From assembly GCF_039523735.1 (NCBI RefSeq), contig NZ_BAAAFW010000059.1, forward strand, positions 124,001 to 188,000: DNA of 64,000 nucleotides. Direction: 5' to 3'. Below, piece by piece: positions 43,717 to 52,397 of the stretch. The notes beneath the pieces are model-generated. The model did not search any database. It had not been told where the DNA came from and saw only the letters and a list, made by a program, of their open reading frames with translations. Source of the DNA: Tatumella punctata. GTDB lineage: Bacteria; Pseudomonadota; Gammaproteobacteria; Enterobacterales; Enterobacteriaceae. Numbering within the stretch: the stretch's first letter is position 1; each line of letters starts with the position of its first letter. Position numbers and translations under genes: made by a program.

Positions 43717-45348
43717 ATGTCTGAACAATATAGCGCAGATGTGGTAGTGGTTGGTGGCGGCATCTGTGGTGGTACTGTAGCAAAAGAACTGGCGGAAGCC
43801 GGGTTATCCGTATTAGTGCTGGATGCTGGTCCGCGCTGGGAAAGGGGTGAAGTGGTTGAGAACTGGCGTAATATGCCGCCGGTGAATAAAGCCGAATCTG
43901 ATTATGCGACACCTTACCCTGCAGAGCCCTGGGCGGTTCATCCGCAGCTGAACCCCTATAATAATTATCCTCAGGTGACCGGCCCGGATGCGAGCGCTTT
44001 CCGTCAGGGAATGATTAAAGGGGTCGGTGGCACCACCTGGCACTGGGCAGCCTCCTGCTGGCGTTTTCTGCCTCATGACTTACAACTGTATTCAACCTAT
44101 GGTGTTGGCCGTGACTGGGTAGTGACTTACGATGAGCTGGAAGATTATTACTACCGTGCGGAAGTCCTGATCGGGGTTAATGGGCCGAACGATACTTCCC
44201 TGAAATATGTTGCACCGCGTAAAAAGCCATTCCCGATGGAACCTATGCCTTATGGCCCGGCTGACCGTCTGTTTACCAAAGTGGTTGCCACGGCAGGTTA
44301 TGATAATACACCGGTGCCTCAGGGCCGTAACAGCCGGCCTTATGATGGTCGTCCGCAATGTTGTGGTAATAACAACTGTATGCCTATCTGTCCGATCGGG
44401 GCGATGTATAACGGTATTCACAGTATTATTAAAGCGGAAAAAGCCGGAGCCAAAGTACTGCCAAATGCGGTGGTCTATAAATTCGATACGGACGAGAATA
44501 ATAATATTACCGCGCTGTATTACTACGACCCGGATAAAAATTCACACCGTGTGACCGCACGTACGTTTGTGCTGGCAGGGAACGGGATTGAAACGCCGAA
44601 GCTGCTGCTGATGGCGGCTAACGATCGTAACCCGAAAGGTATTGCTAACAGTTCCGATATGGTCGGCCGTAATATGATGGACCACCCGGGGATCCTGATG
44701 AGCTTCCAGGCGGCAGAACCGGTCTGGACAGGGGGTGGATCGGTGCAGATGAGTTCTATCACCAACTTCCGTGACGGAGACTTCCGTCGTGAACATTCGG
44801 CAATTCAGATCGGCATGAATAATACCTCACAAAACCATAAAGCCGGTGTTAAAGCACTGCAGATGGGGCTGGTGGGTAAAAAGCTGGATGAGGAAATTCG
44901 TCGTCGTGCGGCATGCGGAATGGATATCTATGTTAACCATGACATCCTGGCGAACCCGGATAACCGTCTGACCCTGAGTACAGAATATAAAGATAAGCTG
45001 GGCATTCCTTATCCGCATGTGACCTATGATGTGGGTGATTATGTCCGTAAGGCTGCGGTTTCTTCCCGCCAGCACCTGATGACTATCGCCAGGTTGTTTG
45101 GCGCGACCGAGATTGAAATGACCCCTTACTTTAACCCGAATAACCATATTATGGGGGGCACCATCGGCGGTCATGATCCGAAAGACTCGGTGGTGGATGG
45201 CTGGATGCGTACCCACGATCACCAGAACCTGTATATCGCTTCCGGCGGGGTTATGGCGGCAGCGGGTACTGTGAACTCAACCCTGAGTATGGTTGCTTTG
45301 TCACTGCGTGCCTGTGACAGTATTAAGCGCGACCTGCAACACGGTTAA
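43717..45348 (+). CDS. FAD (GMC-family) large subunit of sugar dehydrogenase complex B
   Basis: A 543-residue GMC oxidoreductase. The FAD motif VVVVGGGICGGTVAKEL is at residues ~8-24, GGTTWHWAAS follows, then the cysteine cluster CCGNNNCMPICP (3Fe-4S site of this subfamily), the catalytic His region NPNNHIMGG and GTVNSTLS. It oxidises a sugar acid or polyol at the periplasmic face and reduces the cytochrome subunit. ATG 43717 is used because AGAGG lies 6 bases upstream; the frame also opens at GTG 43711 inside that site. It is the last gene of the operon and is followed by a terminator. Confidence 0.93.
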   Translation: MSEQYSADVVVVGGGICGGTVAKELAEAGLSVLVLDAGPRWERGEVVENWRNMPPVNKAESDYATPYPAEPWAVHPQLNPYNNYPQVTGPDASAFRQGMIKGVGGTTWHWAASCWRFLPHDLQLYSTYGVGRDWVVTYDELEDYYYRAEVLIGVNGPNDTSLKYVAPRKKPFPMEPMPYGPADRLFTKVVATAGYDNTPVPQGRNSRPYDGRPQCCGNNNCMPICPIGAMYNGIHSIIKAEKAGAKVLPNAVVYKFDTDENNNITALYYYDPDKNSHRVTARTFVLAGNGIETPKLLLMAANDRNPKGIANSSDMVGRNMMDHPGILMSFQAAEPVWTGGGSVQMSSITNFRDGDFRREHSAIQIGMNNTSQNHKAGVKALQMGLVGKKLDEEIRRRAACGMDIYVNHDILANPDNRLTLSTEYKDKLGIPYPHVTYDVGDYVRKAAVSSRQHLMTIARLFGATEIEMTPYFNPNNHIMGGTIGGHDPKDSVVDGWMRTHDHQNLYIASGGVMAAAGTVNSTLSMVALSLRACDSIKRDLQHG

Positions 45349-45374
45349 TTGTTCATTGTTTCAGGTATGATGAC

Positions 45375-45403
45375 AGGCCCCGCGACGGGGCCTGATTTAT
45401 TTG
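45375..45403 (+). terminator. Rho-independent terminator of complex B operon
   Basis: AGGCCCCG (45375-45382) pairs with CGGGGCCT (45386-45393) around CGA, followed by GATTTATTTG. It lies 26 bases after the FAD-subunit stop. Confidence 0.85.
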
Positions 45404-45411
45404 TGAGGAGG

Positions 45412-46377
45412 TCACAGGGAGGATGATGAAGCCGATTCCCCGGCCCGCGAGGGTGATAAGGGGCGGGAAGGACGGCTGTAATTGATCCCGATGGCGACAG
45501 CGATCAGGCAGCAACCGGCAAACAGTCTCAGCAGGGGAACATCGTTACCCCACAGCAGCATATTAATAATCAGCCCGACGGGCACATGCAATTCGTTGAA
45601 AACCGACAGGGTAGCCACTGAAACCAGAGTGCTGCCTTTTGCCAGCCAGTAACTGCCCAGCGCGGTAGCAACCACACTCAGATAAATAAGCACTGACCAT
45701 TGGGCCCCGGACTGGGGTAAATGTCCCTGCTGCCCGAAAAAATAGTACAGGGGACCGGTAATACAGATAGCGCCAAGGAAGAAATGACCAAATAGTCGTG
45801 GCAGGGCGACATCCGGTTTATATTTCAGTAACAGCCGGCGGCACAACACCTGCCCGGCGGCAAACGTCAGGTTAGCCAACTGTAAAAGCCAGAAGCCTTT
45901 CCAGAAGTGTCCTGTCAGGGGATGATAGTGGATCACTATTCCGCCGGAAACGGCAAACATTGCCGCCAGCAGCGTCCATGGATTAAAACGCCGTTCCAGG
46001 GCATTATTGATCAGGCTGATATATAACGGTGTCTGGGTGGTAAATAACAGCATTTCCGGCACGGTCAGCAGAGTGTAGCTTTGATAGGACAGGGCATAGG
46101 TGATACCAAATTGCAGCGCACCTGCGGCCCAGAGACCGGCAATAAGCCGTGACGGCAGGTTCCGCCACACCATAAACGGCAGAAAAATAAGGGTACCTGC
46201 AAGGGTACGGATAAATACGGCAAAGTAACTGTCAACCTGGCCCGCCAGAAAATGGCCGGTCAGGCTAAAAGAAGAGCCCCAGAGAAAGGTAACGATCGCG
46301 AGATACCACACAGACTTGTAAACCTGTAGTTGAAAATAAAGTTTACGATTATAAAGAGACTCTTCACTACAGTGCAA
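45412..46377 (-). CDS. EamA-family (DMT superfamily) transporter
   Basis: A 321-residue inner-membrane protein with about ten hydrophobic helices in two EamA repeats (FLWGSSFSLTGHF early; SVVATALGSYWLAKGSTLVSVATLSVFNELHVPVG in repeat two). DMT carriers of this type export amino acids, amines or metabolites. The start at 46377 leaves only 54 bases to the divergent nitroreductase gene; the first ~20 residues are not conserved-looking, so a later start is possible. It may export the product of the divergent operon, which is inference from position only. Confidence 0.85.
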   Translation of the reverse strand: MHCSEESLYNRKLYFQLQVYKSVWYLAIVTFLWGSSFSLTGHFLAGQVDSYFAVFIRTLAGTLIFLPFMVWRNLPSRLIAGLWAAGALQFGITYALSYQSYTLLTVPEMLLFTTQTPLYISLINNALERRFNPWTLLAAMFAVSGGIVIHYHPLTGHFWKGFWLLQLANLTFAAGQVLCRRLLLKYKPDVALPRLFGHFFLGAICITGPLYYFFGQQGHLPQSGAQWSVLIYLSVVATALGSYWLAKGSTLVSVATLSVFNELHVPVGLIINMLLWGNDVPLLRLFAGCCLIAVAIGINYSRPSRPLSPSRAGESASSSSL

Positions 46378-46431
46378 GTGTCCGGTATCCTGCCAGCAGA
46401 TATTGTATTGCTACTTCAGGTTGTCCCCTTA

Positions 46432-47136
46432 ATGCAGACTTCAGAACACCCGCTGCCGGATTTTCTGGCTGATCGCCATTCCTGCCGTGCTTTTTTAACC
46501 GATGCCGTTCCCCTGACGGATATACAGACTATGCTTACCGCGGCCCGCAGCGCCCCGAGCGGCGCAAACCTGCAACCAGGGGCTTTCCATGTATTTACCG
46601 GACAACCCCTGCAGACGCTAACCCGCCGCTTATCGAAAATTGCTGAGACAACGCCGCCCGAAGAGGAGCTTTACAGTTATTTTCCCCGGCCGATGTCTGC
46701 GGTACTGAAACAACGGCAACGGGCGGCCGGTTATGCACTGTATCGGGCGCTGGGTATCGAAAAGCGTGATATTGCCGGACGAAAAGGTCAATTTGCTGCT
46801 AACTATCGCTTCTTCGATGCACCGGTTGGTATGGTTGTGACAATTCAGCGGGATATGGGGGCAGGCTGTTATATGGACCTCGGTATGGCGCTGATGAATC
46901 TGTTTCTGACCGCCGGTCATCTTGGCTACGGCTGTTGCGGTATCGGGGCGCTGGCAAATTACGGACGCGGTCTGCATCAGCTACTGGATCTTCCTGACGA
47001 TCAGCTGGTGGTGTGTGGCATTGCGCTGGGGCGGCCGGACCCCCTGGCTGCGGTGAATCAGTTCCGTACCGACAGGGCGGCACTGGATGAGTTTTCTGTA
47101 TTACATGGCTTTAATCAAGGAGAGCAAGGGCAATGA
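46432..47136 (+). CDS. Nitroreductase-family FMN oxidoreductase
   Basis: A 234-residue nitroreductase-fold protein. RHSCRAFLTDAVP at the N-terminus and APSGANLQPGAFHVF are the FMN-binding motifs, with GMALMNLFLTAGHLGYGCCGIGAL and the C-terminal VVCGIALGRPDPLAAVNQFRTDR completing the fold. It uses NAD(P)H to reduce nitro, quinone or unsaturated compounds. ATG 46432 is preferred; the frame extends further left but overlaps the divergent gene. Its stop overlaps the start of the ligase gene (ATGA), so the three genes 46432-49426 are translationally coupled. Confidence 0.87.
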   Translation: MQTSEHPLPDFLADRHSCRAFLTDAVPLTDIQTMLTAARSAPSGANLQPGAFHVFTGQPLQTLTRRLSKIAETTPPEEELYSYFPRPMSAVLKQRQRAAGYALYRALGIEKRDIAGRKGQFAANYRFFDAPVGMVVTIQRDMGAGCYMDLGMALMNLFLTAGHLGYGCCGIGALANYGRGLHQLLDLPDDQLVVCGIALGRPDPLAAVNQFRTDRAALDEFSVLHGFNQGEQGQ

Positions 47137-48287
47137 GTCAGTCACAACCGGCGATTTCTTACCACGGACGGCCTCTTGCGACGGCTCGGGGAGAGCAGGC
47201 GGAGGCATTACGCCTGCTGACTGAACGTTACGGCCGGGGAAAAAGTTTTCGTGCAGTCAGTCAGGCACCGTGGATCGAAACGGTGGCCGATAACGATCAT
47301 ATTGAATGTACTACCTGTGGCAGTAGTGGCGCGCCGAAAGTTATTCGTCGTCATCGTTTATCCTGGCAACGTACTTTTGATATCAATCAGCAGCTATTCG
47401 CACTTAATCATCATGATCGCAGTGCGGTATTTGGCGGATTAAACCATTCACTGTCACTGTATGGTGTCTGTGAGTCGTTACACCTGGGGATCCCTCTGCA
47501 TGTTACCGGAGGCATGCGGCCACGTAATCAGATTGCTTTACTGGCAGAGTTTGCGGTAACGATTCTTTATATTACGCCGACCCAGTTGCGTTTACTGACC
47601 AGTAGCGGACAGCGATTACCTGATGTCCGGTTGATCCTGTGTGGCGGCGGTAAGCTGGATACGAAAACCCGTCAGCGGGCAATGGAATGTTTTCCTTCTG
47701 CGCAAATCCATGAGTTTTACGGTGCTTCAGAGACCAGTTTTATCACTCTGGCGGATGATCAGACCCCCGAAGGTTCAGTGGGCAAAGCTTATCCCGGAGT
47801 CCGTATTGATATCCGGCATCCGCGGGACGGTGCCGGTGAAGTCTGGGTAAGCAGTCCTTACCTGTTCGATGGTTACGCCGCAGGAGGCAGTGCTGAAACC
47901 CGTATTGACGGCGATTTTATCACCGTCGGCGAACTGGGCTGGCTGGATGAACAAGGCTATTTATGGCTCGCTGGCCGGCGCAGCCGAATGGTGACCATCG
48001 CCGATCAGAATGTTTTCCCGGAAGCCGCAGAAGCGATTATCAGCCAGCGACTGGAGCAGGGGGCTGTGGCGGTTATTGCCTGCGCTGACCCTCTGCGCGG
48101 GCATGTCCTGCATGCGTTTATTCAGGGTCAGGCGGATCCGTTGCTGGAAAAACAACTACGCGCCGATATCAGTCAGCAGCTGGGCAAAGAAAGGGTACCC
48201 CGCTGGTTTCATTTTATCGCTGACTTTCCGTTACTGAGTGGCGGTAAACCTGATCTGCAACGTCTGGAGGCATCGCTGAATACGTGA
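47133..48287 (+). CDS. Short AMP-binding acyl-CoA ligase-like protein
   Basis: A 384-residue member of the ANL superfamily, about 100 residues shorter than usual at the N-terminus. Adenylation motifs are present but modified: TTCGSSGAPKVIRR (A3), EFYGASETSF (A5), GDFITVGELGWLDE in place of the usual TGD (A7), LAGRRSRMV (A8) and the late SGGKPDL with the A10 Lys. It probably activates a small carboxylic acid to an acyl-adenylate or CoA thioester that the coupled thiolase-like enzyme uses. The substrate is unknown. The start overlaps the nitroreductase stop by four bases and its stop overlaps the thiolase GTG (GTGA). Confidence 0.85.
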   Translation: MSQSQPAISYHGRPLATARGEQAEALRLLTERYGRGKSFRAVSQAPWIETVADNDHIECTTCGSSGAPKVIRRHRLSWQRTFDINQQLFALNHHDRSAVFGGLNHSLSLYGVCESLHLGIPLHVTGGMRPRNQIALLAEFAVTILYITPTQLRLLTSSGQRLPDVRLILCGGGKLDTKTRQRAMECFPSAQIHEFYGASETSFITLADDQTPEGSVGKAYPGVRIDIRHPRDGAGEVWVSSPYLFDGYAAGGSAETRIDGDFITVGELGWLDEQGYLWLAGRRSRMVTIADQNVFPEAAEAIISQRLEQGAVAVIACADPLRGHVLHAFIQGQADPLLEKQLRADISQQLGKERVPRWFHFIADFPLLSGGKPDLQRLEASLNT

Positions 48288-49426
48288 GTGTTATTATTGC
48301 AGCATTACGTACCGCAGTCGTTCCGCGCGGCGGTGCATTTAACCAGTTACAGCCACATCAGCTGGCGGCACCTGTGGCTGAGGCCTTATTAACCCAGGCA
48401 GGGATCGCCCGCGGTGAGGTTTCGCAGCTTATTCTGGCAAACTCCCTCGGTGCCGGGGGCAATCCGGCGCGGGTGACAGCGCTGGCGGCGGGGCTGGATC
48501 AGGTGTCCGGGATCAGTATTGATACCCAGTGTGCCGGAGGGCTGGATGCGGTCGCCCTGGCCTGCTCGCTGGTGGACTCGGGGATGGCTGATATTGTGAT
48601 GGCTGGTGGTGCAGAAAGTTATTCCCGGCGGCCACTACGGGCCAGAACATTCCCGGACCAGCGGCCCGCCGAATTTTATACCCGGCCAGCATTTACCCCG
48701 CAGGCCGACACCGATCCGGATATGACCGAAGCGGCCAGCGCCCTGGCCGATAAGTATCATATCACCCGTCGTGAGCAGGATAATTATGCGCTGGAAAGTC
48801 ATCGTAAGGCACTGCTGGCGGCCAGTGAGTTAGGGCGTGAGATTGTGCCGGTTGCCGGTGTAACGTCTGACGTATACAGCAGGGCCCTTTCGCCACGTCT
48901 GGCGCAGCGGGCACCGTTACTGGCAGGATCGGTCAGTCTGGTTTCCACCGCCGTTGAAGCAGATGGCGCTGCGCTTTGTGTTGTGGTGTCAGAGCAGGTG
49001 GCAGCAAGACTTCAGCCAGCCTTTGCCCTGACCTGCAACGGATATCAGACTGCCGGTGCTGACAGCCGTTTACCCGGAGCCGCGCCGGTTACGGTGATCC
49101 GCCGCTTATTTGAGCGTTATCCGCAGTTTGATCCGCGTCTCTGTGTGACAGAGATGATGGAGGCCTATGCGGCACAGGCGATAGTATGTATCCGGGAAAG
49201 CGGGCTGACTGCCGCGAATGTAAATCTGGGCGGCGGCGCGCTTGCCAGGGGCCACCCGATCGGTGCCTCAGGGACTATTCTGCTGTGTCGTTTATTCCAT
49301 GAACTCCGCCGTCACCGGCAGCAACAGGGGGTATGTGCAATAGCGGCAGCCGGCGGAATTGGGTCGGCCATGCTGCTGAGCCGCTGGAACAGACCGGCGA
49401 TATCATCCATGACGGGGTTGCCATAA
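48284..49426 (+). CDS. Thiolase-like condensing enzyme with altered catalytic motifs
   Basis: A 380-residue thiolase-superfamily protein starting with GTG. The nucleophile Cys is in DTQCAGGLDAVALA (~86) and the His in GGGALARGHPIGASG (~322). Two standard features are changed: the NEAF motif reads MEAY (Asn to Met), and the C-terminal Cys of the CxG motif is Ala when the GIGSAM end is aligned with AtoB-type GQGIAM; a Cys lies three residues earlier instead. Degradative or biosynthetic thiolases need that second Cys as acid/base, so this protein may do a different acyl transfer or condensation. It is coupled to the short ligase and a nitroreductase. Confidence 0.85.
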   Translation: MSVIIAALRTAVVPRGGAFNQLQPHQLAAPVAEALLTQAGIARGEVSQLILANSLGAGGNPARVTALAAGLDQVSGISIDTQCAGGLDAVALACSLVDSGMADIVMAGGAESYSRRPLRARTFPDQRPAEFYTRPAFTPQADTDPDMTEAASALADKYHITRREQDNYALESHRKALLAASELGREIVPVAGVTSDVYSRALSPRLAQRAPLLAGSVSLVSTAVEADGAALCVVVSEQVAARLQPAFALTCNGYQTAGADSRLPGAAPVTVIRRLFERYPQFDPRLCVTEMMEAYAAQAIVCIRESGLTAANVNLGGGALARGHPIGASGTILLCRLFHELRRHRQQQGVCAIAAAGGIGSAMLLSRWNRPAISSMTGLP

Positions 49427-49877
49427 GCCCGGTTCCCGGTTCCCGGTTTATGGCGTTATTGGCTTACTGAATCTGAAGGGGCGGAGCCCTTCTGTGGCGG
49501 TGGCATATTATATCGGGTGGGAAATAATAGCGCGGATATATTTCCCGTCCGGAAAAAAACGAATGGTTAATTTTTGTACATGGACGAAAAAAACAACCCT
49601 GTGATAGCATTTCGCGAATTATAAACAGGCGATTTCAGCATTATGCTTTTTAATTCGTATAATTAAACTATTAATTTTTACACCAGTAAGACTCCGATAA
49701 ACGTTTTTATGTAAATAGTTTATTTTTATGTAAATAAACTCCACTCCGTTTATCTCTGTCAGTCGGTAAATACTCTGTGTGCTTATAAGTTTATATTCTG
49801 TTATTCATTTTTTTGTCTGTTGTTAATTAACTATGTTGTTTGTATTAATTTTTCCAATCCACCTTCAGGAGATGTAC
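49427..49877. other. Intergenic region before Tat carbonic anhydrase
   Basis: This 450-base region has no gene. A short tandem GGTTCCC repeat (49433-49450) and an inverted repeat GGGAAATA/TATTTCCC (49519-49526 with 49539-49546) lie near the thiolase end. The right half is very AT-rich and probably carries the promoter of the next gene. Confidence 0.55.
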
Positions 49878-50618
49878 ATGAAAGATAATCACCCGTTGCA
49901 GTCATCGCGCCGTGACGTATTGAAAAAAACCTTTGCCTTGTCACTGATATCAGTCACAGGCGCAGCGGCTATTCCGTTGCCGGCAATGGCGTTCAGCGAT
50001 ATCCTGAGTAAGGAAGAGCGTGATAAAATGACCCCTGATGAGATTATTGAACATTTCAGACAGGGTAATATCAGATTCCGTCAGAATAAGCCGATGGAGC
50101 ATGATTACCTGGCGCAAAAACGCAGAACATCATCAGGACAATATCCTGCTGCAGTGATACTGAGTTGTATTGATTCGCGCGCCCCGGCTGAAATTGTACT
50201 GGATACAGGGATCGGTGAAGTATTTAATTCCCGGGTGGCAGGTAATATCAGTAACCGTGATATTCTGGGCAGTATGGAATATTCCTGTGCTATTGCAGGG
50301 GCAAAAGTTGTGTTTGTATTAGGTCATACCCGCTGCGGGGCTGTCCGCGGTGCGATAGATAATGCCGAACTGGGTAATCTGACTGGCTTGTTAAACGAAA
50401 TTAAACCCGCGATTAGCCAGACCGTCTATCAGGGAGAACGAAAAGGAAGTAATTATGATTTTGTTGATGCAGTTTCCCGGAAAAATACAGAACTGACTAT
50501 CGGTAATATCCGTAAAAATAGCCCGGTACTGAATTCCATGGAGCAGGAAGGAAAAATTAAGATTATTGGCGGGATGTACCATCTGATTGGCGGGCGGGTG
50601 GAAATCTTCGAAGTCTGA
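49878..50618 (+). CDS. Exported beta-carbonic anhydrase with Tat-type signal
   Basis: A 246-residue beta-carbonic anhydrase with an N-terminal twin-arginine signal (SSRRDVLKKTFALS) and a cleavage region PLPAMA-FS near residue 38, so it is probably periplasmic. Zinc and catalytic residues: ILSCIDSRAPAEIVLD (Cys, Asp, Arg) and VLGHTRCGAVRGAID (His, Cys). It converts CO2 and bicarbonate outside the inner membrane. ATG 49878 follows AGGAG by 6 bases; an in-frame ATG two codons earlier is possible. It is monocistronic. Confidence 0.9.
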   Translation: MKDNHPLQSSRRDVLKKTFALSLISVTGAAAIPLPAMAFSDILSKEERDKMTPDEIIEHFRQGNIRFRQNKPMEHDYLAQKRRTSSGQYPAAVILSCIDSRAPAEIVLDTGIGEVFNSRVAGNISNRDILGSMEYSCAIAGAKVVFVLGHTRCGAVRGAIDNAELGNLTGLLNEIKPAISQTVYQGERKGSNYDFVDAVSRKNTELTIGNIRKNSPVLNSMEQEGKIKIIGGMYHLIGGRVEIFEV

Positions 50619-50867
50619 CGATATCCGCTGCTGATTTAACCGAAGGCAGGGATATAAAGAAACAACGCTTATGCCGTTACTTGCCTTATGTTATTAAGTT
50701 TATATATACACCTTTTGTCGCGAATTATAGCCGGATAATAACTGAGCGTTATTCACTCGGTGCTGGCAGTAATGACTTTCCTGTGCATTGGTCACCTGTA
50801 CGCTGGCGATAGCCGGCTCTGTTATACCAGGGGTCAGCGTCATTTTTATCACAGTAACCCAATCTGC

Positions 50868-51110
50868 TTAAAGCGAAAGCAGACGTCCAATTTTAGACGT
50901 TTCACGCCGGTGTTTTTCCTGCACGTCTGCCATAAGCGGTTTAGCCCTGCTGCGGCTCTCATCCTCAAGCGGCTTCATATGGAAAAACATCGCATCCACC
51001 AGGTTGCCGCTGAACTGGCGATAGCGGATACAGGCATAACACAGAAGGTAAAGGCGGGACTGCTCAGGCTTCAGGTTACGTAGATCGTAAATGGTAAGTT
51101 CCGAATGCAA
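50868..51110 (-). pseudogene. Tn3-family transposase (TnpA) fragment
   Basis: The 80-residue frame contains a coherent internal piece of Tn3-family transposases: TIYDLRNLKPEQSRLYLLCYA, RYRQFSGNLVDAM and HMKPLEDESRSRAK, then ETSKIGRLL. It lacks both ends of the ~990-residue protein and the DDE residues. Similarity stops at the stop codon near 50868, which marks one edge of the remnant. It abuts a resolvase fragment on the opposite strand. Confidence 0.75.
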
Positions 51111-51112
51111 GA

Positions 51113-51428
51113 GAAATTGCTGATGCCCTTCAGACCCGTGGCGTGAAGCTTGCTCTGGGCAACAGATCCGATGGGTAAGATGTTCTTTAATGTGCTGGCG
51201 ACGTTTGCCGGGTTTGAAGGCGATCTGATACGTCTTCGCACGCGCGAAGGGATGGCCATTGCACGGGCGAAAGGAAAACTGCGGGGGAAGCAGCCGAAGC
51301 TGTCAAATAAACAGCAGAAAGAGCTTTGCAGGATGCACGGAAGCGGCGAGTACTCTATCAGCGATCTGGCTGAATTATTCTCCGTCTCCCGTCCCACGGT
51401 CTATCGGACGCTTTCCCGTGGGAAATAA
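51113..51428 (+). pseudogene. Serine resolvase/invertase fragment (TnpR-like), frameshifted
   Basis: ADALQTRGVKLALGNRSD reads in one frame up to about 51175 and MGKMFFNVLATFAGFEGDLIRLRTREGMA in another, so a frameshift or small deletion lies between. The C-terminal helix-turn-helix is intact (SISDLAELFSVSRPTVYRTL). The N-terminal catalytic Ser part is gone. With the TnpA fragment it forms a remnant of a Tn3-family transposon at the left border of the Hcp islet. Confidence 0.8.
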
Positions 51429-51466
51429 TGGAAAATTGGATCTAATGAAATAAGCAAGGAGCAGTT

Positions 51467-52159
51467 ATGTACTACAGAAATGAAGTTATAAGTTATTTGC
51501 AGGCTAATAAAATTCTTGCGTTAAAACTCGACCACGCATTAGCGGGGGTAGGAAAAGCCGTATCAAATCAGATTGATACAATCGGTGCAGGTGCAACGCG
51601 TGTGCTGTATTATACATCCTGCTTTACTGATGAATATCAGGATGTCTGCCAGAAACAAAAAAACGAAGATATTCGATTTACTAAAGGCGTTTATCATATT
51701 ATAAGGCATGGAGATGTTGTGTATAACATGCTTAAAATTTACTTTGAAGAAGTATTCCGGTACAAAACGTCCGATCAACTAGAGCACATCAAACAACTGT
51801 TAATGGCAGTAAATATTCATATTGCCGCAAGCTCACTCACAAACACAGGATTTGCTTTAGCAACAGCATCATTTGTTGCTGCAGGCATGAATCTAAGTCT
51901 CGAACTCAGTGCACTGGCAGGGCGAAGAGCGGGCGGGGTTGTAGGAGCTATTGGCATATACGGTGTAGTCCAGAAAGCAGCAGATAGTGCGCATCGTCTT
52001 CACATGACTTATCCAGCGTACTACTCGGCGCTATATGCACAAGAGCTGGAAATGATGTACTTCCTGATAGAGCCATTGTTTGAACGAGCTGAGGCGTTTA
52101 ATGCACAACGGGTATCGGATGGTGAAATTGCAGACATCATCACCAGGATGATTCGATAA
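51467..52159 (+). CDS. Unknown membrane-active protein; candidate T6SS pore-forming effector
   Basis: A 230-residue protein that I do not recognise with certainty. It has no signal peptide. A hydrophobic Ala/Gly-rich region at ~110-170 contains LTNTGFALATASFVAAGMNLSLELSALAGRRAGGVVGAIGIYG, broken by a charged turn, which looks like two glycine-zipper helices. The rest is helical and charged. AAGGAG precedes the ATG by 5 bases. It is followed after 2 bases by a tiny membrane protein and then by an orphan hcp. This order fits a cargo effector and immunity protein delivered by Hcp, comparable in concept to ion-selective pore effectors such as Ssp6; that link is inference. The gene is AT-richer than the surroundings and follows transposon remnants. 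Confidence 0.6.
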   Translation: MYYRNEVISYLQANKILALKLDHALAGVGKAVSNQIDTIGAGATRVLYYTSCFTDEYQDVCQKQKNEDIRFTKGVYHIIRHGDVVYNMLKIYFEEVFRYKTSDQLEHIKQLLMAVNIHIAASSLTNTGFALATASFVAAGMNLSLELSALAGRRAGGVVGAIGIYGVVQKAADSAHRLHMTYPAYYSALYAQELEMMYFLIEPLFERAEAFNAQRVSDGEIADIITRMIR

Positions 52160-52161
52160 TC

Positions 52162-52350
52162 ATGATGAATCTTATTAAAAGGTTTTTCAGACGGATATTC
52201 AGGTCATTGATATCGATGTACGGCCCTGCCATATTGACGCTTTTATTTGCAGTTGTCCTTTTTCAAATTTTCCCTGACGGACCAATATGGCCTGTCCCCA
52301 TATTCTTCATTTTCGTGATCGTTATTTTTTATCGATATGTGAAATGGTAA
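52162..52350 (+). CDS. Small two-helix membrane protein; candidate immunity protein
   Basis: A 62-residue protein with a basic start (MMNLIKRFFRRIFRS) and two hydrophobic segments (YGPAILTLLFAVVLFQIF and WPVPIFFIFVIVIFYRYV). No conserved domain is recognised. It starts 2 bases after the upstream stop and has no strong ribosome site, so it is probably translated by coupling to the 230-residue protein. An inner-membrane immunity protein against a pore former would look like this, but a regulatory or accessory role is not excluded. Confidence 0.6.
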   Translation: MMNLIKRFFRRIFRSLISMYGPAILTLLFAVVLFQIFPDGPIWPVPIFFIFVIVIFYRYVKW

Positions 52351-52397
52351 TCGTCAAAAGTTAGCATTATTTAATAATTTATCTATAAGGAAATGCT

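Noticed and set aside
46330..46431. Longer N-terminus for the nitroreductase
   Set aside because: The extension overlaps the divergent transporter gene and is not family-like; ATG 46432 begins just before the RHSCR motif.
49433..49450. Short GGTTCCC tandem repeat as a mobile or regulatory element
   Set aside because: Only two full copies of 7 bases; chance is likely.
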